Positions 60,090 through 64,000 of a stretch of DNA of 64,000 nucleotides are shown here, piece by piece. A program made the position numbers and the translations under genes. The notes beneath the pieces were generated by a model that searched no databases, was not told the origin of the DNA, and saw only the letters and a list, made by a program, of their open reading frames with translations. Source of the stretch: Asticcacaulis sp. EMRT-3 (lineage in GTDB: Bacteria > Pseudomonadota > Alphaproteobacteria > Caulobacterales > Caulobacteraceae); contig NZ_JASERT010000001.1 in NCBI RefSeq assembly GCF_030027245.1, positions 1,914,501 to 1,978,500 of the forward strand, given 5' to 3'. Within the stretch, counting starts at the first letter, position 1, and every line of letters begins with the position of its first letter.

Positions 60090-60773
60090 TCAGGCCAAAA
60101 CAGGCCAGCGCTCGGCCACGCGCTCCACCACGCGCGCCACAAAGGCCACCAGTTCGGCCCCCATATCGGCCGAAAAGCCGTCATAATCACTGGAACCAAA
60201 AGCCACCAGTCCTGGCCGGCCTTCGCGCCACAGGGCAATGCGCAGCACAGCGGCGCTCTTGACGCGGCTGACCTCTTTATCGAACAGGACACGGCAGACC
60301 CCTTCGGGGCCGAGCAGCGACAGAGCATTTTCGCCGATAATATAATCGACGCCGCCATAATCGAGCGTTTTCCAGCCCAGCGGCACGGGCGCTGTGTCTT
60401 CCATGGCGATGACGGCGGCGGTCAGGCCGAAGCGGTGGCGCGCCTCTTCATTGAGCCGGCGCGCCAGATCGGAAGGATTGCGCGCCTCCATCAGGCTCAG
60501 CACCAGGCCGTGGGTTTCGCTCTGGGCGTCGAAATTGGCCTTGGCGGTCACTTCGAGCTGACGGCGGACATCCATATCCTTGAGCGCGCGCTGTTCGAGG
60601 CGCGACAAGGCCGCCGGGCCAAAATCGATCAGATGACGCTGGCGCGCCTGCAAACCCAGAGCTTCGAGCAGGGCCTTGTCACTTTTCAGGGCGTCGGCGT
60701 GCTTCATCAGATGGCGGCGCAGGGCCTGCCAGTCGTCAAGATCGGGATATGTCACGCCGCCTTCTGTGCTCAT
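60090..60773 (-). CDS. DUF484-family protein
   Basis: This 227-residue protein has an N-terminal helical region (DWQALRRHLMKHADALKSDKAL), the coiled segment SRLEQRALKDMDVRRQLEV, and a C-terminal GAF-like domain. DUF484 proteins are usually next to xerC or dapF and have no proven function; a role in signal sensing or replication restart is suggested only by the fold. The gene lies upstream of xerC on the same strand. Confidence 0.9.
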   Translation of the reverse strand: MSTEGGVTYPDLDDWQALRRHLMKHADALKSDKALLEALGLQARQRHLIDFGPAALSRLEQRALKDMDVRRQLEVTAKANFDAQSETHGLVLSLMEARNPSDLARRLNEEARHRFGLTAAVIAMEDTAPVPLGWKTLDYGGVDYIIGENALSLLGPEGVCRVLFDKEVSRVKSAAVLRIALWREGRPGLVAFGSSDYDGFSADMGAELVAFVARVVERVAERWPVLA

Positions 60774-60864
60774 CGGGCCACCTTAGAATGGCCATTCCGC
60801 TCTGTGAAGCGCTTTTGCTGCGCGGTTGTGACAAAGCGCGAAATTTCGTGTTAGAGGCTTGTGG

Positions 60865-63051
60865 ATGAGTCCCGCTCCTGCCTCCATTGCCCGCATCGTT
60901 GTTCTGGCGCCGATGAATGAAGCGCTCGATTACCGCGTGCCCGAAGGTATGACGCTTATGGCTGGCGATCATGTCATCGTGCCTCTTGGCCACACGAAGG
61001 TGCGCGGCATGGTGATCGGTTTTGCGCCACCCGAAGACGAAGAGCGCCCCAATCTCAAGGCCGTTGAGCAAAGGCTGGACGATCCGCCCGCACCTGAAAA
61101 TTCGCTGCATTTCTGGCTATGGGCGGCCAACTGGACCCTGACCCCGCCGGGCGTGTTTCTCAATGGCTGTTTGCGCGCGTTGAAAAACCCGCGCCCGCAG
61201 GCCAGACAGGGCTATGTGCTGACCGGACAAGCGCCCTCACGCATGAGCAAGGCCCGTCAGGCGGTGATCGATACGGCCCTGATGCCGATGGGTCTTTCCG
61301 AACTGGCCCTGGCGGCGGGGGTTTCGACCGCCACGGTTTCCGGGCTGGAAAAGGACGGCGTGCTGCGCAAGATCGACCTGCCGGGCGCGCAAAACCTGCC
61401 CCAGCCCGATCCTGATTTCGCCCCGCCGCGCCTCAATGAAAGTCAGGCGGCAGCGCATGAATTGCTGCGCATGGAACAGGCGAAGCACGGCTTTGCGCCG
61501 GTGCTGCTCGATGGCGTTACCGGCTCCGGCAAGACCGAGGTCTATCTCGAAAGCGTCGCCGATGTGTTGCGCGATGACCCCGACGCGCAGGTGCTGATCC
61601 TGCTGCCGGAAATCGCCCTCACTCAGGCGGTGATGGGGCGATTACAGGCGCGTTTCGGGGTGGAGGTGGCGCAGTGGCACGCCGACATCGCCAATTCGGG
61701 CCGCCGCCGCATCTGGGAGGGGGTGGCCGAAGGCCGGGTAAGGCTGGTGGTGGGGGCGCGTTCGGCCCTCTTCCTGCCCTATCGGCGGCTCGGCCTGATC
61801 GTCATCGACGAGGAACATGACGGCTCCTACAAGCAGGAAGAAGGCACACGCTATCACGCCCGCGATCTGGCCGTTTTCCGCGCCCGCCTCGATGGGGCGA
61901 TGGTGATCATGGCCTCGGCCACGCCGTCGCTGGAAACCCTGACCAATGCGCAAACGGGCCGTTATGGCTGGATCCGGCTGGAGCAGCGCCACGGCACGGC
62001 GCGCCTGCCCGACATCGGCCTGATCGATATGAAGGCGCACCCGCCGGAGAAGAATCGCTGGCTCAGTGATCCGCTGGTGGCGGAGATTCAGGCCACTTTG
62101 CAAAGAGGCGAACAGGTGATGCTGTTCCTCAACCGGCGTGGCTATGCCCCGCTGGTGCTGTGCAAGGCGTGCGGTGAGAAGATGACCTCGCCCAAGACCG
62201 ATTCCTGGCTGGTTGAGCATCGCGGGTCTTCGGGTTCGAGTGGACGGCTGGTCTGTCACCTGACCGGCTTTTCGATGCGCAAACCCAAGGCCTGCCCGCA
62301 TTGCGGCGCTGTTGATAGTTTGATGGGCGTCGGGCCGGGGGTGGAGCGGATTCTGGAGGAGGTGACCGAGCGTTTTCCTGAGGCGCGGGCCGAGATTTTC
62401 TCGTCCGACACCACGCCCGATCCCGGTACTTCGGCCTCACTGATCCGCCGCATCGAAGACCACGAGATCGATATTGTCATCGCCACCCAGGCCGCCGCCA
62501 AAGGGCATAACTTCCCTCATCTGACGCTGGTCGGCATTGTCGATGCCGATCTCGGCCTGAAGGGCGGCGATTTGCGCGCCGCCGAGCGCACCTTCCAGCT
62601 TTTGCAGCAGGCGACGGGGCGGGCCGGGCGCAAGCTGAAGCCGGGGCGGGCCATTATCCAGACCTATGCGCCCGAACATCCGGTGATGCAGGCCCTGATG
62701 CGACAGGATCGGGACGCTTTTTATGCTTACGAATCCATGTCGCGCGAGATGGCGAAATTCCCGCCCTTCGGACGGCTGGCCGCCTTGATACTTTCCGCGA
62801 AAGATCAGGATCTGCTCAATAGGTTTTCGCGCGAACTGGCTTTGTTCATCCCCAATAGCGACGGCATCGAGGTCTATGGCCCCGCTGATGCGCCGCTTGC
62901 TTTGGTGCGCGGCCAGTGGCGCAAGCGCTTTTTGGTGCGCGCCGACCGCAACCGCGATGTGCAGGCCTTCGTGACCCACTGGCTGGCGGCGATCAAGCGC
63001 CCCAATGCGGTGCGGCTGGTCGTTGACATCGACCCCTACAGCTTCCTGTGA
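60865..63051 (+). CDS. priA: Primosomal protein N' (replication-restart helicase PriA)
   Basis: This 728-residue PriA has an N-terminal 3'-DNA-binding domain (IARIVVLAPMNEALDYRVPE), a Walker A GVTGSGKTEVYLE near residue 220, a DEEH box VIDEEHDGSYKQ and helicase motifs through GRAGRKLKPG. The zinc region has only five of the usual eight Cys: CKAC, CHLTG and CPHC remain, while the second pair reads TSPKTD. Start ATG 60865 is preferred to TTG 60859. It is divergent from the DUF484 gene. Confidence 0.94.
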   Translation: MSPAPASIARIVVLAPMNEALDYRVPEGMTLMAGDHVIVPLGHTKVRGMVIGFAPPEDEERPNLKAVEQRLDDPPAPENSLHFWLWAANWTLTPPGVFLNGCLRALKNPRPQARQGYVLTGQAPSRMSKARQAVIDTALMPMGLSELALAAGVSTATVSGLEKDGVLRKIDLPGAQNLPQPDPDFAPPRLNESQAAAHELLRMEQAKHGFAPVLLDGVTGSGKTEVYLESVADVLRDDPDAQVLILLPEIALTQAVMGRLQARFGVEVAQWHADIANSGRRRIWEGVAEGRVRLVVGARSALFLPYRRLGLIVIDEEHDGSYKQEEGTRYHARDLAVFRARLDGAMVIMASATPSLETLTNAQTGRYGWIRLEQRHGTARLPDIGLIDMKAHPPEKNRWLSDPLVAEIQATLQRGEQVMLFLNRRGYAPLVLCKACGEKMTSPKTDSWLVEHRGSSGSSGRLVCHLTGFSMRKPKACPHCGAVDSLMGVGPGVERILEEVTERFPEARAEIFSSDTTPDPGTSASLIRRIEDHEIDIVIATQAAAKGHNFPHLTLVGIVDADLGLKGGDLRAAERTFQLLQQATGRAGRKLKPGRAIIQTYAPEHPVMQALMRQDRDAFYAYESMSREMAKFPPFGRLAALILSAKDQDLLNRFSRELALFIPNSDGIEVYGPADAPLALVRGQWRKRFLVRADRNRDVQAFVTHWLAAIKRPNAVRLVVDIDPYSFL

Positions 63052-63117
63052 TTGACTTAAGTCCTACTTCGCGCATATTTGATCATAAATAGTCAATTTA
63101 CATCAGGAGACGCGCCA

Positions 63118-63387
63118 ATGGCCGCATCGGATCAGGAACAGTTTGTCAGCATGGCCTCAAGCCATATAGATCTGGCCAACAGCCACCATAAAAGCGCCGA
63201 TCCCGAACTGGTGGCCGTGGCCTTCAACCATGCCGCCGCGCGCTATTCGGTGTTTGTCGTCTCGCAGGTGGAGGGCGACAATCTGGTGCCCGACCGCGAC
63301 ACCATTATCATGCGCCTGACTGACCAGTACCGCGACATGCTGAACCAGCATTATGACGAATATGCGCGCTTGGCCGGGGCCGGATAG
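63118..63387 (+). CDS. DUF3144-domain protein
   Basis: This 89-residue protein of the DUF3144 family is predicted helical, with FVSMASSHIDLANSHHKS and VAFNHAAARYSVFVVS. No function is known for the family. CAGGAG stands 8 bp before the ATG at 63118. It is convergent with the hexosaminidase gene, 5 bp apart. Confidence 0.85.
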   Translation: MAASDQEQFVSMASSHIDLANSHHKSADPELVAVAFNHAAARYSVFVVSQVEGDNLVPDRDTIIMRLTDQYRDMLNQHYDEYARLAGAG

Positions 63388-63392
63388 CCCGT

Positions 63393-64000
63393 TTACGGCA
63401 CGCTGACCGTCCGGCTATAGCGCTTGCCGTCCGGCGATACCGACCTGAGCGCCACCGGGCCGCTCACCGCCACCGCGCCACGGTAAGTCTGCCAAGGGCC
63501 ATTATTCACGCGATATTCGATAGCCAGATCACCATAGGCGATATTGGCCTCCAGCACACCGCCCGTAATACGCGCGCCCGGCGGCGGCAAGCGGTAGATG
63601 ATCCCGGCGCGGTCCAGTTCGGCCAGATGTGGCGTCAGCTTGGCGTTAAAGCTCTGCCAGTCGGCGTCGAGCGCGGCTTGCGACACCTGACCATCGCCAT
63701 AGCTGTAAGACGTGCCCGGTTTGTAATCAGGCTCCCAGTCCGCCCTGTGCCAGGCGCGTTCGGCCAGAGCCAGGGTACGCGGGAACAGCATGTAATCGGC
63801 AATGGCGTTGGAGCGCACGGTTTCGCTCCATAACTGGCCCTGCATACCGGCAATCTTGTGGCCATCGGTCAGCGGCGTGGTGTCGGCGATGGTGGCGGGC
63901 TGGTCGAGCCCGTTCTTCATCACCGAGGCATTGGCGGGCAGATTGGCCGGCAGGAAGCTGAACACCTTGTACAGCGAGGTGCCGCGCGACGCCCAGTCAT
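63393..64000 (-). CDS. Beta-N-acetylhexosaminidase (GH20), C-terminal part
   Basis: The frame continues past the right edge without a start: codons upstream of 63965 read WASRGTSLYKVFSFLP, a typical GH20 segment. The visible 200 residues include GMQGQLWSETVRSNAIADYMLFPRTLALAERAWHR, split here as GMQGQLWSETVRSNAI and YMLFPRTLALAERAWH, which closes the (beta/alpha)8 barrel. A C-terminal beta domain follows. The catalytic Asp-Glu pair is outside. It would cleave GlcNAc from chitin- or peptidoglycan-derived glycans, usually as an exported enzyme. Confidence 0.9.
   Translation of the reverse strand, partial: DWASRGTSLYKVFSFLPANLPANASVMKNGLDQPATIADTTPLTDGHKIAGMQGQLWSETVRSNAIADYMLFPRTLALAERAWHRADWEPDYKPGTSYSYGDGQVSQAALDADWQSFNAKLTPHLAELDRAGIIYRLPPPGARITGGVLEANIAYGDLAIEYRVNNGPWQTYRGAVAVSGPVALRSVSPDGKRYSRTVSVP

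Overview
The window is chromosomal DNA of an alphaproteobacterium, most likely a member of the Caulobacterales close to Asticcacaulis or Caulobacter. The main reasons are a canonical CtrA master regulator preceded by a dense cluster of GANTC (CcrM-type) sites, the alphaproteobacterial ChvI-ChvG-HprK-EIIA-HPr order, a flavin-dependent tryptophan-halogenase-like enzyme, and the sucC/sucD/sucA/sucB/lpd block. GC content is high outside the accessory part. No species can be named from the sequence alone.

Positions 1-8256 are an accessory island. It opens with the last 48 residues of a tyrosine integrase and ends exactly at the CCA end of a tRNA-Arg(CCG) gene, a common integration site. Between them are a RelE/HigB-type toxin-antitoxin pair, a lone HigA-type antitoxin, and a small gene split by a complete IS66-family element (perfect terminal repeats and an 8-bp target duplication). 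An IS256-family element follows, then a compact module: an excisionase-like HTH protein, two unknown proteins, a PC4-like single-strand DNA-binding protein and a putative HUH-type replication initiator. This looks like an integrative, possibly rolling-circle-replicating, element colonised by insertion sequences.

Positions 8.4-28.7 kb are core genome: a LacI regulator with its own operator, polA, a BrnT/BrnA toxin-antitoxin pair, two glyoxalase-fold proteins, a secreted GH8 glycosidase, a membrane acyltransferase, then the envelope/metabolic signalling run chvI-chvG-hprK-EIIA-HPr. A CsbD protein, an aldo-keto reductase, a DUF4142 protein, an ArsR/ArsC pair and ctrA follow.

Positions 28.9-36.4 kb hold a reverse-strand signalling operon: a 1172-residue hybrid kinase with three receivers, CheR, CheB, a second hybrid kinase and a stand-alone receiver. 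All junctions except the last overlap. No chemoreceptor is in sight, so this looks like a Che-like sensory system and not a chemotaxis cluster.

Positions 36.6-43.4 kb carry moaA, a histidine phosphatase, and the translation/RNA genes rbfA, truB, rpsO and pnp. Positions 43.5-47.1 kb hold an ArsR-type regulator followed by four SRPBCC/AHSA1-type proteins, a YceI lipoprotein, a 29-residue membrane peptide and a VOC protein, packed as one operon. Positions 47.5-57.3 kb are the lower TCA block: sucC, an intruding small gene, sucD, sucA, sucB (with two lipoyl domains), a secreted protein and lpdA. The window closes with the halogenase-like protein, xerC, a DUF484 protein, priA with an incomplete set of zinc cysteines, a DUF3144 protein and the C-terminal part of a GH20 hexosaminidase.
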